Below are positions 21,801 to 32,830 of a stretch of DNA of 64,000 bases, piece by piece. Position 1 is the stretch's first letter; the number at the start of each line of letters is the position of its first letter. The DNA is taken from positions 4,258,704-4,322,703 of the forward strand of contig JAJHZJ010000336.1 in assembly GCA_023548195.1 (NCBI GenBank), written 5' to 3'. Under the pieces are notes generated by a model. It searched no databases. It had not been told where the DNA came from and saw nothing but the letters and a program-made list of their open reading frames with translations. The position numbers and the translations under genes are program-made. The stretch is from Bettongia penicillata ogilbyi (lineage: Eukaryota > Chordata > Mammalia > Diprotodontia > Potoroidae).

Positions 21801-24093
21801 ATAGATAAGCAAATGCAGTATTTGTACACACAGAATCCATGGTGATGGTGGCGGCAGCATGAGTTAACAGTTGGGGGAATCAGGAAATGTGTGTTTTTGA
21901 AAGAGTTGGCACTGAAACTGAGCCTTGAAGGGAAGGGGGGCGGTGTCTCCCAAAAATGGAGGTGAAAAGGAAGAGCATTCTGGCTACAGCCTGTGCAAAA
22001 GCATGGGGGCAGGAAATAAAATATGATCCGTGGGGAAAGGCCTACTTGGTTGGATCCTAAGAGGTTGCCTGAGCAAGAGAGAGGGAATGATCAGGTGGAA
22101 CTCCAAGAATATGTCTTCTCTGTGAAGAACTGATTGGAAAGAGGAGAGACTGGAACGAGGAAAAGTGATTAGGAGGCCATTGTAGTTGTCCTGGAGAGAA
22201 GTAATAAGGACTTGGATCAGGTGGTTGTGGTGGGAGAGAAAAGGACTCTGGGAGGTGGAATCAGTAATACTTGGCAGCCTAGACTTTAGGGAGGGAAGGA
22301 GGGTAAGGAGTGAGGATAGCTTCAAGGCTTTGAATTTGAATGGCTAGAAGAATGATGGTGCCTTTGATAAAAATAAGAAAGTCAGAAGGAGAATGTGTTT
22401 AGGGAGAAAGGTAATGAATACTGTTTGGGACTCGCTGAATTTCTGCGCCTGTGGGGGTGCTGGGTAGAGGTTGGAAATTGAGAGTCGTTTGCGTAGAGGT
22501 GGTAGTTGAATCCATGGGAGTTTGATGAGATCACCAGAGGGTGTGGGGAGAGAAAAGAAGAGAGAGCTTGGAGTAGAGTCCTAAGGTGCCCTCCTACAAG
22601 GGAAATAAAAAAGAATCAGCCAGAAGAGAATCTCAAGAGAATGGTACTAGAAGAGCCTAAGGATGGAGTCTCCAGGATGAGGGGATGGGCAGTGAGCGTT
22701 GTCAGTCCTGAGGAGGACTGAGATTTAGCGGTCAAGAGAGCACAGAGTGCAGCAGTTCTGTAGTAAGGGTGGGGGCCCAGCTTTTTTTCTAGGAATTTGA
22801 CTGTGAAAGGGAGGAAACTTCCTGACACAAGCCTGTAGCTCATGGATGGTCAGATCAAGTGAAGACTTTGAGGATGTGGATGTGGATGTGGGCATGTTTG
22901 AAGGCTGAAGGGAAAGAGCCAGCAGGTAAAAGGAGGTTTAGAAATGGCCCTTTCCTGTTAGTCAGTTATGTCTGCCATACAATCTCTTATTTCAACCTGT
23001 TGTCATCCATTTCTTATGAAAGGTAGAGGATGACCTGTCCCCTCCTCCTCCCCTTTCCTGTCTACTCTCACTCTCCTGCCCAGGGCACTTAGTGTCTGTT
23101 CTCCATTCTCCCAACCTTCCTAGGTCCATTCTTGGTTGTGACTACCCCATGCCCAGAGAAGGGTTGGCTTGGGGCCTGGAGCTAGCCCCTGATCACCAGT
23201 CCCTCTGCTTCCCCATCTTGCAGGTCCGGGAGGCAGCTCATACCCTCAACCCTGGGCTGCTCTCTGTGGCATGTGGCTCCTATCGCCGGGGGAAGGCAAC
23301 ATGTGGGGATGTAGATGTGCTGGTCACTCACCCAGATGGACGATCCCACCAGGGGATCTTCAGCCAGCTCCTGGATACCCTTCGGCAGCGAGGTATAGCC
23401 CCAGGCCAGAGGATCCTGGAGTGAGTGGGAGGGGGTTCCCCAAAGGATCAGAGTTAGGGAGAAACTCATGCTCTCAGATGGGAGCACTAGCTGATCCAAG
23501 AGACCTGGTTGGGAATTAGGCCTGGGTTAGAATCCTGAGTTTTATTAACCAGCTGTGTGACCTTGGACATATCATTGCCTTTCTCAGGGCTATCTCAAAG
23601 AGGCTTCTGGTCTTGATAATCTATATTTCTAGCAACCCAAGAAGAAAAGAGATTGGAGTTGAGGGGTGGTATTTAGATTTTTCCTGCCATCCCCTAATTC
23701 CCTGTCCTTCATGACCTTCTTGGCACAGGGTTCCTGACAGATGACCTGATCAGCCAGGATGATAATGGGCAGCAGCAGAAGTATCTAGGCGTGTGCCAAT
23801 TGCCAGGGCCCAATCGGCCCCACCGGCGCTTGGACATCATTGTGGTACCTTATAGGGAGTTTGCCTGTGCCTTACTGTATTTCACTGGCTCTGCCTACTT
23901 TAACCGCTCCATGAGGGCTCTGGCCAAGACCAAGGGCATGAGCCTGTCAGAGCATGCCCTCAGGACTGCTGTTGTACGTGATGGCCGTGGCATCAAGGTA
24001 GGGCCAGGTTGTGCATTACCCACCCCCACAGAGAAGGATATCTTCAGACTTTTGGGCCTGCCATACCGTGAACCCCCTGAGCGGGACTGGTGA
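15782..24093 (+). CDS. POLL: DNA polymerase lambda, complete coding region
   Basis: Pol lambda is a nuclear family-X polymerase that fills gaps in base excision repair and non-homologous end joining. Eight coding exons join in frame to 567 residues (human 575): 15782-15893, 16597-16891, 17120-17258, 17737-18057, 19192-19365, 19825-19953, 23224-23392, 23729-24093. In order: an N-terminal basic KAFPKRKK stretch; a BRCT domain (about 38-135) with the conserved Trp in SAWLSQCL; a short Ser/Pro linker; an 8-kDa lyase domain with the HhH motif [12 protein letters not shown] (Schiff-base Lys304, equivalent to human Lys312); then fingers, palm and thumb. Catalytic Asp419 and Asp421 sit in GDVDVLV, Asp482 in RLDIIVVP, and Tyr497 in YFTGSA. 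All catalytic residues are intact. The linker after BRCT is about eight residues shorter than in human. No canonical AATAAA lies within 1.7 kb after the stop. Confidence 0.97.
16597..16891 (+). CDS. POLL: POLL coding exon 2 (BRCT)
   Basis: 295 nt encoding nearly all of the BRCT domain: [22 protein letters not shown], then [12 protein letters not shown] and GFTIFIPD. It has an AG acceptor at 16595-16596 and a 'gtgagc' donor at 16892. Confidence 0.96.
17120..17258 (+). CDS. POLL: POLL coding exon 3 (linker)
   Basis: 139 nt encoding RYLDKADI and a Ser/Pro/Gln-rich linker ending KLSTQTQ. It is the least conserved exon, as in other mammals. The donor 'gtccgg' is weak but preserves phase 0 into exon 4. 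Confidence 0.88.
17737..18057 (+). CDS. POLL: POLL coding exon 4
   Basis: 321 nt encoding an acidic run ([18 protein letters not shown]) and the start of the lyase region: [29 protein letters not shown] and [13 protein letters not shown]. The donor is 'gtagga'. Confidence 0.96.
18240..18870 (+). repeat. Long dispersed repeat, copy 2 (partial)
   Basis: Lies in POLL intron 4. It contains 'tcagcacctacggggcttcc', 'gggatacaagtacaaagta', 'gaagccactggagttgg' and 'cattgcagtaacctaggtga', the motif order shared with the copies at 10.5 and 38.9 kb. Confidence 0.6.
19192..19365 (+). CDS. POLL: POLL coding exon 5 (lyase HhH)
   Basis: 174 nt, phase 0 at both ends. It encodes [16 protein letters not shown] with the Schiff-base lysine, then [20 protein letters not shown]. 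Confidence 0.97.
19825..19953 (+). CDS. POLL: POLL coding exon 6
   Basis: 129 nt, phase 0 at both ends, encoding [20 protein letters not shown] and [17 protein letters not shown]. The donor is 'gtgagc'. The following 3.3-kb intron holds a long repeat copy. Confidence 0.96.
21680..22935 (+). repeat. Long dispersed repeat, copy 3
   Basis: Lies in POLL intron 6. It begins 'ttattaagggcctactgtgt', passes 'aactgagccttgaagggaag', 'ggaggccattgtagttgtcc' and 'ggaggtggaatcagtaatac'. It ends near 'tttgatgagatcaccagagg' and 'ctaggaatttgactgtgaaa'. Non-coding. Confidence 0.6.
23224..23392 (+). CDS. POLL: POLL coding exon 7 (catalytic Asp pair)
   Basis: 169 nt encoding [20 protein letters not shown] with the two metal-binding aspartates, then [20 protein letters not shown]. 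The donor is 'gtatag', a weaker match than its neighbours. Confidence 0.96.
23729..24093 (+). CDS. POLL: POLL coding exon 8 and stop
   Basis: The final exon encodes GFLTDDL, the [10 protein letters not shown] stretch, RRLDIIVVP (third catalytic Asp), [20 protein letters not shown] and the C-terminus [14 protein letters not shown], stopping at TGA 24091-24093. Confidence 0.97.
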
Positions 24094-24890
24094 CCTTCCT
24101 CATCTCGCCAGCCTGTCATAATTCCCCAAAGTGGGATTGGAGACACTTCCGCTCCCCCCCATATACACAAGCCCCTACATGGGGCCTTTTCTCCTACTCA
24201 CCTTCAGGTTTCATTTGCTTGGTAAAGAACCAGAGTGATCACCCTTCCCCTTAGCACACTGGACTGGGAGCTCTGGCTGTTCAGGAGCTGTTGCTCTTCC
24301 CCAGAAACATACCCATTGGCCCTCCCCAAAGCAGGCTTTGTGTGCATCTCACTGTTGCACTGGATTCTGTTGTTTATTATATGCTTCACTCCTCCCTTTG
24401 CCCCAGTTTAATAAGCAGCAGGTGGCTGCCGTATGGTCTGTCCCACTTCCTGTGCTGAGGACCCAGGCACACCTAGAAGAGTCCCGCCTCCCAGCCCAGT
24501 TCCGCTCAAACACCAGGAAGATAGACTGTCTGTTGCCAAGGGGAATGATGCTTACAGCAAGTGGTCAGCTTGCATTCCCATTTTTTCTTCACTTCCTGTG
24601 CTTGTGAAGGGGCAGAGGAAGAGGGTGGTCCAATGCTAGTGTTCACTGTGGTTGAAGGATGTGAGGGGAGACTGAGAGAACAGTGAAAGCCATTTGACAT
24701 TATGTCTTCTGGTGTCTGTGATGCCTGCCTCCTGCAGCTCCCTCTCTGGACCTAGTTTCTCTGGGATGCCAGCAGCTAAGACAGGAACTAAGTCAGCCCA
24801 GATTGACTCAGGATTTGGACCCCCTAAAGCCAAGAGATAGAGGATTTAGGGGGAATGGAGTGGGGCCTGTGTGTGTTAGAGCTCGTTAGC
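24094..24890. other. POLL 3' UTR and flank
   Basis: The 3' untranslated region of POLL begins here. I see no canonical AATAAA or ATTAAA before 24890; an AATAAG variant lies near 24410, and the first AATAAA downstream is at 25847 in repeat DNA. The polyadenylation site is therefore not placed. Confidence 0.5.
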
Positions 24891-24894
24891 CCAT

Positions 24895-25029
24895 CGATCA
24901 AAATGTATTTATCTGCCCTGCTATGTACTCAGCCCTTTGCTGGGACTGTGGGGGAGACAAGGAGGGGAAGGTGGGGAAGGTGGGTTCCTTGGCTGTAGGG
25001 GGTTGCCATGCTGATCAGGGAGAAAAGAC

Positions 25030-25061
<32 letters not shown>

Positions 25062-25440
25062 GAAACAGAGAATAATTAAATGCTCATCCTGTGATATCAA
25101 CTAAGTACACTGGGTGTTTGGAGGAGAGCAAGATTGCTACAGTGGGCCATGGTGATCAGGGACAGCTCCCTGAAAGGGTAGGAGATGTGAAGACTCCAGG
25201 TGGAGGGCTGGGGAGGGGGATTTGGAGGCAGGGCAACATCGGGAGGAGAGACATTGTTGTGAATGAGCAGGCTAGGCAGTGTTTGGGAGAACCTGAACAT
25301 TTAAAAGGCCACGTGCAGCCTCAGGAGAGAAGAGACAATTGAAATGAGGCAGTAGAAAATGGGAAGCCATTAACATTTTCGAAACAATGGAATAACAAGC
25401 AAAATGGTTCAGAAAAAGAAAATTGGCTTTGGTGTGCTAG
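24895..25440 (+). repeat. Long dispersed repeat, copy 4 (partial)
   Basis: Contains 'gccctgctatgtactcagcc', 'gcaacatcgggaggag' and 'gggaagccattaacatttt', the head and early body of the long repeat family. A (CA)n run interrupts it. Confidence 0.5.
25028..25061. repeat. (CA)n microsatellite
   Basis: A 34-bp CA tract with one interruption (CAAACA), a likely length polymorphism. Confidence 0.9.
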
Positions 25441-25759
25441 ATGCATTTTCAGGAAGAGAGATTAGAGATGGGGAGAATGATTGGGAAATTTGAAGTAGAA
25501 CCCCCATGCTGGAGTGTGCCCCCGAGGTCACCTGATCCAGCCCCTGGCTCCAGTCCAGAATGCCCTTTGCCCATTCACTTCAGACCACAGTTGGAGTGGA
25601 GAGAATGTGGTTTTGGACTCAAACATCTTTACTGGTCATGGGATCCCTAACCTTAGCTTCATAAATGAAGATAATGCTGCACTGTCTCCCTCTCAGAGTT
25701 ATCATGAAGTTCTTTTCGAACTTTAAAGTACTATAGAGATGTAAGGTACTCTTTATTTT

Positions 25760-26060
25760 GACTGCCCCCTAAAAAAATCTCCATTGCTGGACAGTCTGTT
25801 CCCTGGTTAGACAGGTTTAATTTTAGGAATTTCTTTTAGGACTTGAAATAAAATTTTCTTCTGTGACTTCCATCCAGTGTTCCTAGTTTGGCTTTTTAGA
25901 GCTATCTGGAATAAGTCCAACCTCCTTCACAACAGCCTTTCAGATCCTGGAAGACAGCCACTAACATTGTGTCTTCCACCTCCCCCAACCTCGTCCATAC
26001 CTGACGAGGCTTTGGCTCAACAACATTCCTAAGCAGTGATCATCCAGGCTTCATCTGAAG
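25760..26060. mobile_element. L3/CR1-like LINE remnant
   Basis: Shares phrases with the tracts at 29.2 and 57.5 kb, such as 'ccattgctggacagtctg' followed by 'cctttcagatcctggaagac'. Diverged; the assignment to L3/CR1 is from memory of the family. Confidence 0.4.
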
Positions 26061-26290
26061 ATCTCTAGTGAGAGAACATATCCACATAACACTCACTAAT
26101 TGTGGGGGCTCCACAAGGCTCTGTCATGGGCCGTCATCCCCCAGACTTGGAATGTACTTGCTCCTTTTCTCAACCTCCAAGATCCACTGGAGACTCTCCA
26201 GGCACCAGCTTCTTCACAAGGACCTTCCTCGTCCAGCTGCTGTCCTCCCTCCTAATTGTCTCCCCTATTGTAATATAAGCCCTTTGCAAG
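26061..26290 (+). mobile_element. L2 3'-end remnant, left half (split by insertion)
   Basis: Ends in the LINE-2-type terminal motif 'attgtaatataagccctttg' just left of a 14-bp target-site duplication; the rest of the motif ('gtgcctggcacatagtagg') resumes at 29127. The HAL1-type element therefore landed inside an older L2 copy. Confidence 0.65.
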
Positions 26291-26304
26291 TAGGGATTGT
26301 TTTA
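26291..26304. repeat. Target-site duplication, left copy
   Basis: 'tagggattgtttta', identical to 29113-29126. It flanks the intervening element on its 3' side. Confidence 0.9.
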
Positions 26305-27127
26305 AATATAAATATAAATTTATTTATTTAACTTTTTACATTCGTTTTCACAAACTTTTGGGTTCCAAATTTTCTCCCCATTTATCCCCTCCCCCCACCC
26401 CAATACACTGAGCATTCTAGTTTCCCCTATCACCAATCTGCCCTCTCTTCTATCATCCCTCCCTTCTCTTGTCCCCATCTTCCCTTTTGTCCTGTAGGGC
26501 CAGATGACTTTCTATTCCCCATTAACTGTATTTCTTGTTTCTTAGTAGCAAGAACAATACTAAATAGTTGTTCCTAAAACTTTGAGTTCCAAATTCTCCC
26601 CATCCCTCCCTCCCCACCCATTCCCTTTGGGAAGGCAGCCAATTCAATATAGGCCATATCTGTGTATTTTTGCAAATGACTTCGATAATAGTCATGTCAT
26701 GTAAGACTAACTGTATTTCCCTCCATCCTATCCTGCCCCCCATTATTTCTATTCTGTCTTTTGATCCTGTCCCTCCCCAAGAGTGTTGACTACAAATTCC
26801 TCCCTCTTCCCATTGCCCTCCTTTCCATCATCCCCCCCACCCTGCTTATCTCCTCCCCCACTTTCCTGTATTGTAAGATAGGTTTTCATACCAAAATGAG
26901 TGTGCATTTTATTCCTTGTTTAGTCGAATGTGATGAGGGTAAACTTCATGTTTTTTTCTCAGCTCTCCTCTTTCCCTCCACTAAAAAGTCTCCTGCTTGC
27001 CTCTTGAATGAGAAATAATTAACCCCATTCCATTTCACCCTCTCTCCTCCCACTACATTTCTCTCTCACTATTTACCTTAATTTCTTTTTTAAGATATGA
27101 TCCCATCCTATTCAATTCACTCTGTGC

Positions 27128-27198
27128 TCTCTGTCTCTGTATGTGCGTGCATGTGTGTATGTATGTGTGCGCGCACGTGTGTACATGTGTGTGTGTGG
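27128..27198. repeat. Degenerate (GT)n tract
   Basis: Alternating purine-pyrimidine TG/CG run in the 3' UTR of the HAL1-type element, with a GCGCGCACGTGTGT core. Confidence 0.8.
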
Positions 27199-27331
27199 TC
27201 CCACCAACTACCCAGATACTGAAAAATTTTAAGAGTTACAAATATTGTCTTTCCATGTAGGAATGTGAACAGTTCACCTTTGGTAAGTCCCTTATGACTA
27301 CTCTTTGCTGTTTACTTTTTCATGCTTCTTC

Positions 27332-28447
27332 TCATTCTTGTGTTTGAAAGTCAAATTTTCTTTTCAGCTCTGGTCTTTTCATCAAGAATGCTTGAAAGTC
27401 CTCTGTTTCATTGAAAGACCATATTTTCCCCTGAAGTATTATACTTAGTTTTGCTGGGTAGGTGATTCTTGGTTTGAGTCCTAGTTCCTTTGACTTCTGG
27501 AATATCCTATTCCACGCCCTTCGATCCCTTAATGTAGAAGCTGCTAGATCTTGTGTTATCCTGATTGTATTTCCACAATACTGGAATTGTTTCTTTCTAG
27601 ATGCTTGCAATATTTTCTCCTTGACCTGGGAATTCTGGAATTTGGCCACAATGTTCCTAGGAGTTTCTCTTTTTGGATCTCTTTCAGGCGGTGATCGATG
27701 GATTCCTTCAATACTTCTGGTCCTAGATGCCAGATTCCTTCAATGCCCTCTGGTTCTAGAATCTCAGGGCAGTTTCCCTTGATAATTTCATGAAAGATGA
27801 TGTCTAGGGTCTTTTTTGGATCATGGTTTTCAGGTAGTCCCATAATTTTTAAATTCCCTCTCCTGGATCTATTTTCCAGGTCAGTTGTTTTTCCAATCAG
27901 ATATTTCACATTCTCTTCCATTTTTTCATTCATTTGGTTGTGTTTTGTGATTTCTTGGTTTCTCAGAAAGTCATTAGCCTCCATCTGTTCCATTCTAATT
28001 TTGAGAGAACTATTTTCTTCAGTGAGCTTTTGAACCTCTTTTTCCATTTGGCTAATTCTGCTTTTGAAAGCGTTCCTCTACTCATTAGCTTTTTGAACCT
28101 CTTTTGCCAATTGAGTGAGCCTATTTTTCAAGGTGTTATCTTCTTCAGCATATTTTTGGGTCTCCTTTAGCAAGGTATTGACCTGTTTTTCATGCTTTTC
28201 TTGCATCTCATTTCTCTTCCCAGTTTTTCCTCCACCTAACTTGATTTTCAAAATCCTTTTTGAGCTCTTCCATGGCCTGAGCCCACCGAACATCCACCTG
28301 GGATGTCTGGGATACAGAGACCCCAACCTCCACATCTTTCCCTGATGGCAAGCATTGTTCCTCATCATCAGAAATGAAAGGTGGGAACATCTGTTCCCCA
28401 AGAAAGTAACCTTCTATGGTCTTACTTTTTTTCCCTTTTCTGGGCAT
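27332..28447 (-). pseudogene. L1-type ORF1 (RNA-binding protein), disrupted
   Basis: The start MPRKGKKSKTIEGYFLGEQ lies at 28447. A long Lys/Glu-rich coiled coil follows, then an RRM-like segment (NRSRRGNLKIMGLPEN) and a C-terminal domain with ILQASRKKQFQY and ARIT-like 'NTIRITQDLA'. The frame shifts near 28.21-28.23 kb and again near 27.6 kb, and there is a stop near 28077, so no full protein can be made. The order matches L1 ORF1p. Confidence 0.85.
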
Positions 28448-29112
28448 TTTCCCAGCCAGTTACTTGACTTCTGAGATTCCTCTCCAGCCCCACCTATATC
28501 CACCCAGCTAGTGCTTGAGGTCTGAGATTCAAATGCTGCTCCCCAGCCTCAGGGCTTTCCGTGGCGGGCGTGGCTGCTATTCAATGTGAGCTTAAGTTCT
28601 GGTGCTCAGGTGAGGACAGGGCCACCTCCCAGGCTCAGTTCCCTCAGGGGGTTTATGCGGATAGCTTCAGTAATGGAGCAGAGCTCCTGTCTGCTCCGGG
28701 AGCCTCTGGCCGCTGCTGCCTCTGCCGCTGCCTCCCGAGGGGGCCCGAGTCACGGAGACACCCCGCTCCCTTCTTGGCCAGCCCAGAAGTCTCTCTCACT
28801 GACCTGTAGCACCTGTGGGTGGAGAGACCTTCTCGGCCGCCGGAGATTCCATCCCTGAAGACTGCTCGGATCTGCTCCTCTCAGGGCCCAGGGGGCAGGG
28901 CAGCGCAGGGGTGGGCTCCGCTGTCTGGTGCATGATGGACCCCTGAGGACGGCTTTCCAGGGCAATCTGAAATGGAAATCTCCTCCACTGCATTTCTGTG
29001 CGGCTTGCTCTGCTCCAGAATTCATGGGGAGTTCTTTTTACAGAAAATTTATGGGCTGTGGGTTAGGAGCTAGCATATGTGAGTCTTTCTACTCCACCAT
29101 CTTGGCTCCTCC

Positions 29113-29126
29113 TAGGGATTGTTTTA
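29113..29126. repeat. Target-site duplication, right copy
   Basis: 'tagggattgtttta', identical to 26291-26304, immediately 5' of the minus-strand element. Confidence 0.9.
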
Positions 29127-29195
29127 TACTCTGTGCCCCTATTCCCAGTGCCTGGCACATAGTAGGTGCTTAAAAATTCTTATTGATTGAGTGAA
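29127..29195 (+). mobile_element. L2 3'-end remnant, right half
   Basis: 'gtgcctggcacatagtaggt' and 'cttaaaaattcttattgatt' complete the L2 3' terminus begun at 26061. Confidence 0.65.
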
Positions 29196-29204
29196 GATAG
29201 TCCA

Positions 29205-30610
29205 TTCCATAGCTAACTAGAAGGTTTTCCTTTGCTTCAAGTCTAAATCTTTTACTACAACTTCTGCCTGTTCTAAGTTTGCCTTCTGGGGCCAAGCAAG
29301 GAAGAGGAAAAAAAAGCAAACCTAATCCCTCTTTTACTTAAACTCCTTCAAATAATCAGCTGGCAGCCTTGTTTCAATACCTCCTGCCTCCAGCCAGTCT
29401 TCTGTTAGGCCAGACATTGCCAGTTCTTCCAGCCAGTCTTCATATAGTGAGATACTGAGATTCCTCTAAATCCTGGTTTTCTTGGATTCTCTCCCAAATG
29501 TGTCACCAGTGCTGACCACCACTCTCTAGGTACTCTGATGGGAGAGAACATGTTTAACTGTTCCTGTCCTATGTTCTAGATACCATGCCATTTTTACTAC
29601 AGTCTGAAATGTCATTTGATTTTTGGTTGCTGAGTCCTCCCGCTGTTTAATGAAGATGACTGTCCTCCCAAATCTGCCAGCCTTTTTTGGCCTTGTTTAG
29701 CCACACCTTTTCCCTGTTGTGTTCATGGTGTGGGTTTTTTGTTTGTTTTATTGTCACATGTAGGACCTTATGTTTACCTCTTAATTTTTTCTCCTCACTT
29801 TGACCCATTTATTAGCAAACATTTATTAAATGTCCCTCTCTAGGCACTGGAGATGAACCAAAAAATGAAGCAAGAGCTACTCTCACTCTATCAGGGAATT
29901 GTGTTTGTCCTTCCTTCTCAAAGAGGTTTATGGCATTAAGATGATGATATGACTTGTAGTTGACTTTGACTTGAGTGAGGGAGGGCTGACTATCAGGGAA
30001 TAGCCCGTGTACATACATATATACATGGTGGATATACAGAATCAACCCTGGGTTGTTTGGGAGAGCAGATGCTATGATTTGACCCTCCTGACCTAGCAAG
30101 GCTACCATCCATGATTTCATCCAGGTTATCAATTCTAGCTGAACAGCCTAGGACTAAGGATAGATCCCGAAGGACCCCAGTAGAGACATCTCTTTTTTCT
30201 AGTTAGTTAGCCTGGTCATACAACTAGTTTCAAATTAAGTTAGTTACCATTTTCTAGGTCACTCATCTCCTGTCATGTTACGGAGGTTAGTCTGGGAGAC
30301 TTTATGACATGCTTTTCTGAAATAGAAGTAAATTCGAATGCCTTCTGATCTACTGTTCTAGCAACAGTTGTCAGAAAAGGAAGTGTGGTTTGAGTCTTCG
30401 GTGGCCTGTTCGTACTGAAGCCAGGCTTACTTTTAGTCCAGTTACCTCTTCCCTTTTTTAGGTACTCATGAACTATTCTTTGAGTTGTTCTTGCTGAACC
30501 TGTCTCATGTGCAGTGTTCCATTCTGGTTACCCATTGATATGCTCCAGGTTATTCACATTCCTTCTAAACTTTGGTGCCCAGAATAAAACACAGTACTCT
30601 AGATTGATGT
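29205..30610. mobile_element. L3/CR1-like LINE remnant, interrupted
   Basis: Runs of an old LINE: 'gccttctggggccaagcaag', 'tgtaggaccttatgtttacc', and near 30580 'ttggtgcccagaataaaaca'. A short piece with 'aacatttattaaatgtccct' near 29818 interrupts it. The same family recurs at 57.5 kb. Confidence 0.5.
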
Positions 30611-30619
30611 TAGTTCAGT

Positions 30620-32780
30620 CTAAAATTTATTTAAAGCTCAGCAAATATCTAGCATTAGCCAAGATGAACAGATATTAATTCATCGAACACATGTACAGGA
30701 GGGGATGGTAGAATACAAAAACAAGAAATACCAATGCAGTCCTTAATGAATTTTTGTTAAATGAGTTCATCCTAGAGCTTACAACCTTTCAGTATTGAGT
30801 GTCCCAGGTAGAGGAATTCCCCTCAGCTCTCCCCTCAGGGTCTGTCCTTCCCCCTCCGGGGGAAGTGGAGAGAAGACCAAAGACTGTTCTCTCTTCCCCA
30901 TCTTGCTTGGTGGCAGCCATACCATCCTTGCCTCAGGGTACCTAGAATCCCAGGAGCAGGGGAATAATCAGACTCCTCCAACCCCCTCAACTTTGGGCCC
31001 CTGAAACCCGAGCTATCTGTTGGAAAGAAGCAAAGGGGGAGAGCATGAAAGGGTAGGAACAAAGGACCCCTGCTCCATAAAGGGAGCTTGGTGGCCCCAT
31101 TCACACCACAGTGCTAACCAGTCAAACGCGGCTCATCAAAGTGCCCGAGCCTTAAAAGGTCCTTTATGCTGTGGGCCCCAGTGCTGACCAGGTGCCCTGG
31201 TGAGGCCTCCCCTTTGAGGGGACTTCGATTGATTCCCCAGTATAAAACTGCCACTTTTGCCCCCAGCCAATCTGTATTGGGAATCTTACCCATTCCCCAC
31301 ACTTCCTACCCTCATCCCCACCAAGGATGGGCTTCATCCAGCAGTAGCCAGCACACCTAGAAAATTCTGACCCTCTGAGGGGTGTGGTACATTCCCTACT
31401 CTACCCTTCTCATTAGCAAGTCTGCACATTCTGAACTGGCTTCAGAGTGACCCCTGCTGGCCAGCAGGAATCGCCTGACCTGTCCCTGAGGATGGTTAAG
31501 GGATTAGAAAGAGTCCTGGTCCGCCTGTCGGGGGGACAGAAGTTATGCTTAGCTCTCCTGCCGTGAAGGCTGTGGAGCAGATGGGGTATTTCTCCAATCA
31601 TCAATTTCTCTGACAGAGCTGACGATGGCATCCTAGCTTCTGGAGTATTTAAAGAGATCCAGAGACCCCAAGGCTAGAGTAGAGGCTGTTGTAGAGGTAT
31701 TGGAGAGGGAGGCACCGGTGCAGGAAGTCTCCCAGCCTACATCACCCATAAAGTATGCTTCAAATGAGGTCTTTGACACAGGACTCCAGGATCACCGAGG
31801 GGTTACCCCTTTCTCGCCATATATTTCCACCCCAATCTTTTGAGCCTGGAAGAATCTGGTGTGTCTTTTCCCCTAGCAGAAGCATTAACCCATATAGTCC
31901 TTAAGTTGGGGTGCTTTTCTTATGTAGAACATGTAACTTCTCCTTCCTCGCCTCCCCAGGAAATGAGAACAGGAAGTGCTAGTTGGAAAGGCTCCATTCC
32001 CCCACTCTACCCCATACCTACCAGACCAGACCATTTGAGGCTGTTACTTCTCAGAGATCCCCCAAGCGATTCCAGTGCCTTGTAAGGAGACTCTTGGTGC
32101 TGTGGGATAGAGAGAGAATTTCCACTGCTGAGTGTGGGAAGCCTTAACGGATCACAGCAGCAGCACCAGCCCTAGGTAGGGGGACCTGGAAGCCTTGCTT
32201 CCCCTTCTACTGTCCCCTCAGATTCTTGGGGAGCTATTGGGTCTAGCCTCTCCTATCTTAGGCCCCTCTCCTCCAGTGTCAGATGAGCCTCAGGAGGGTC
32301 AGAAAGGAGAAGGAGAATAGGCCCTGTGCCCACTAAGGAAAGATGAAACAAAAGCTGGTGCACTGTCTACCCTGTACCCCAGTCTCCCATCCACACTCAG
32401 TAGCAGTCACGGCTCTAAGCCTCTCCCATAGCCACTGGGTGGCCAGATCATGCCAGCCACGGAGAGGGTGTAGGCACCCCCCATATATCATTGCATCATC
32501 ACCAAGAATGACCCTTGCCCTTGCTGAATTTCTAAATCAGTGAGGACATGGGACATTGACTGGGTGGCAGGATCTGGGGAGAAGGGATATCTGCCCTTGG
32601 GGATCTCGTTCTCCCTGCCTGTAAAATGCCACGGTGACACTGTCTGGAGGCGGGGTGTCCTGCCCTCCCCCTCCCCCAAGGTTGAGATGGGCAGGGAGGG
32701 CCAGATGCAGCCCTGCTATGGGGAATTAGTTCAGCTCCTTCTGGCCATCCAGGGGAGGAGGGGCTGGGGCCCCCAGCCAG
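30620..32780. other. Intergenic, mostly unique
   Basis: About 2.1 kb with few recognisable repeats, directly upstream of the unnamed gene at 33.0 kb. I found no coding exon here; it may contain upstream non-coding exons or regulatory DNA of that gene. Confidence 0.4.
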
Positions 32781-32816
32781 GCCCCGCCTGCACATGCTCA
32801 GTCCTGATGCGTCTCT

Positions 32817-32830
32817 TACTTTCGGTTTCC
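32817..32830 (-). promoter_or_regulatory. ISRE-like site upstream of the unnamed gene
   Basis: On the minus strand this reads GGAAACCGAAAGTA, a full match to the GAAANNGAAA core bound by interferon regulatory factors. It lies about 170 bp before the first ATG of the gene at 33002. Function is inferred from the motif alone. Confidence 0.45.

Larger units (their letters stand above)
26305..29112 (-). mobile_element. HAL1-type (half-L1) element, full length with target-site duplication
   Basis: A minus-strand retroelement of 2.8 kb. Reading 5' to 3' from 29112 there is a GC-rich 5' UTR (about 660 bp, starting with 'ggaggagccaagatggtgg'). A single L1-type ORF1 follows, then about 1 kb of 3' UTR and an A/T-rich tail. 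No ORF2 (endonuclease or reverse transcriptase) sequence is present, which is the hallmark of HAL1 elements. Perfect 14-bp duplications flank it, showing insertion by target-primed reverse transcription with the 5' end retained. It would have depended on L1 enzymes in trans. Confidence 0.85.
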
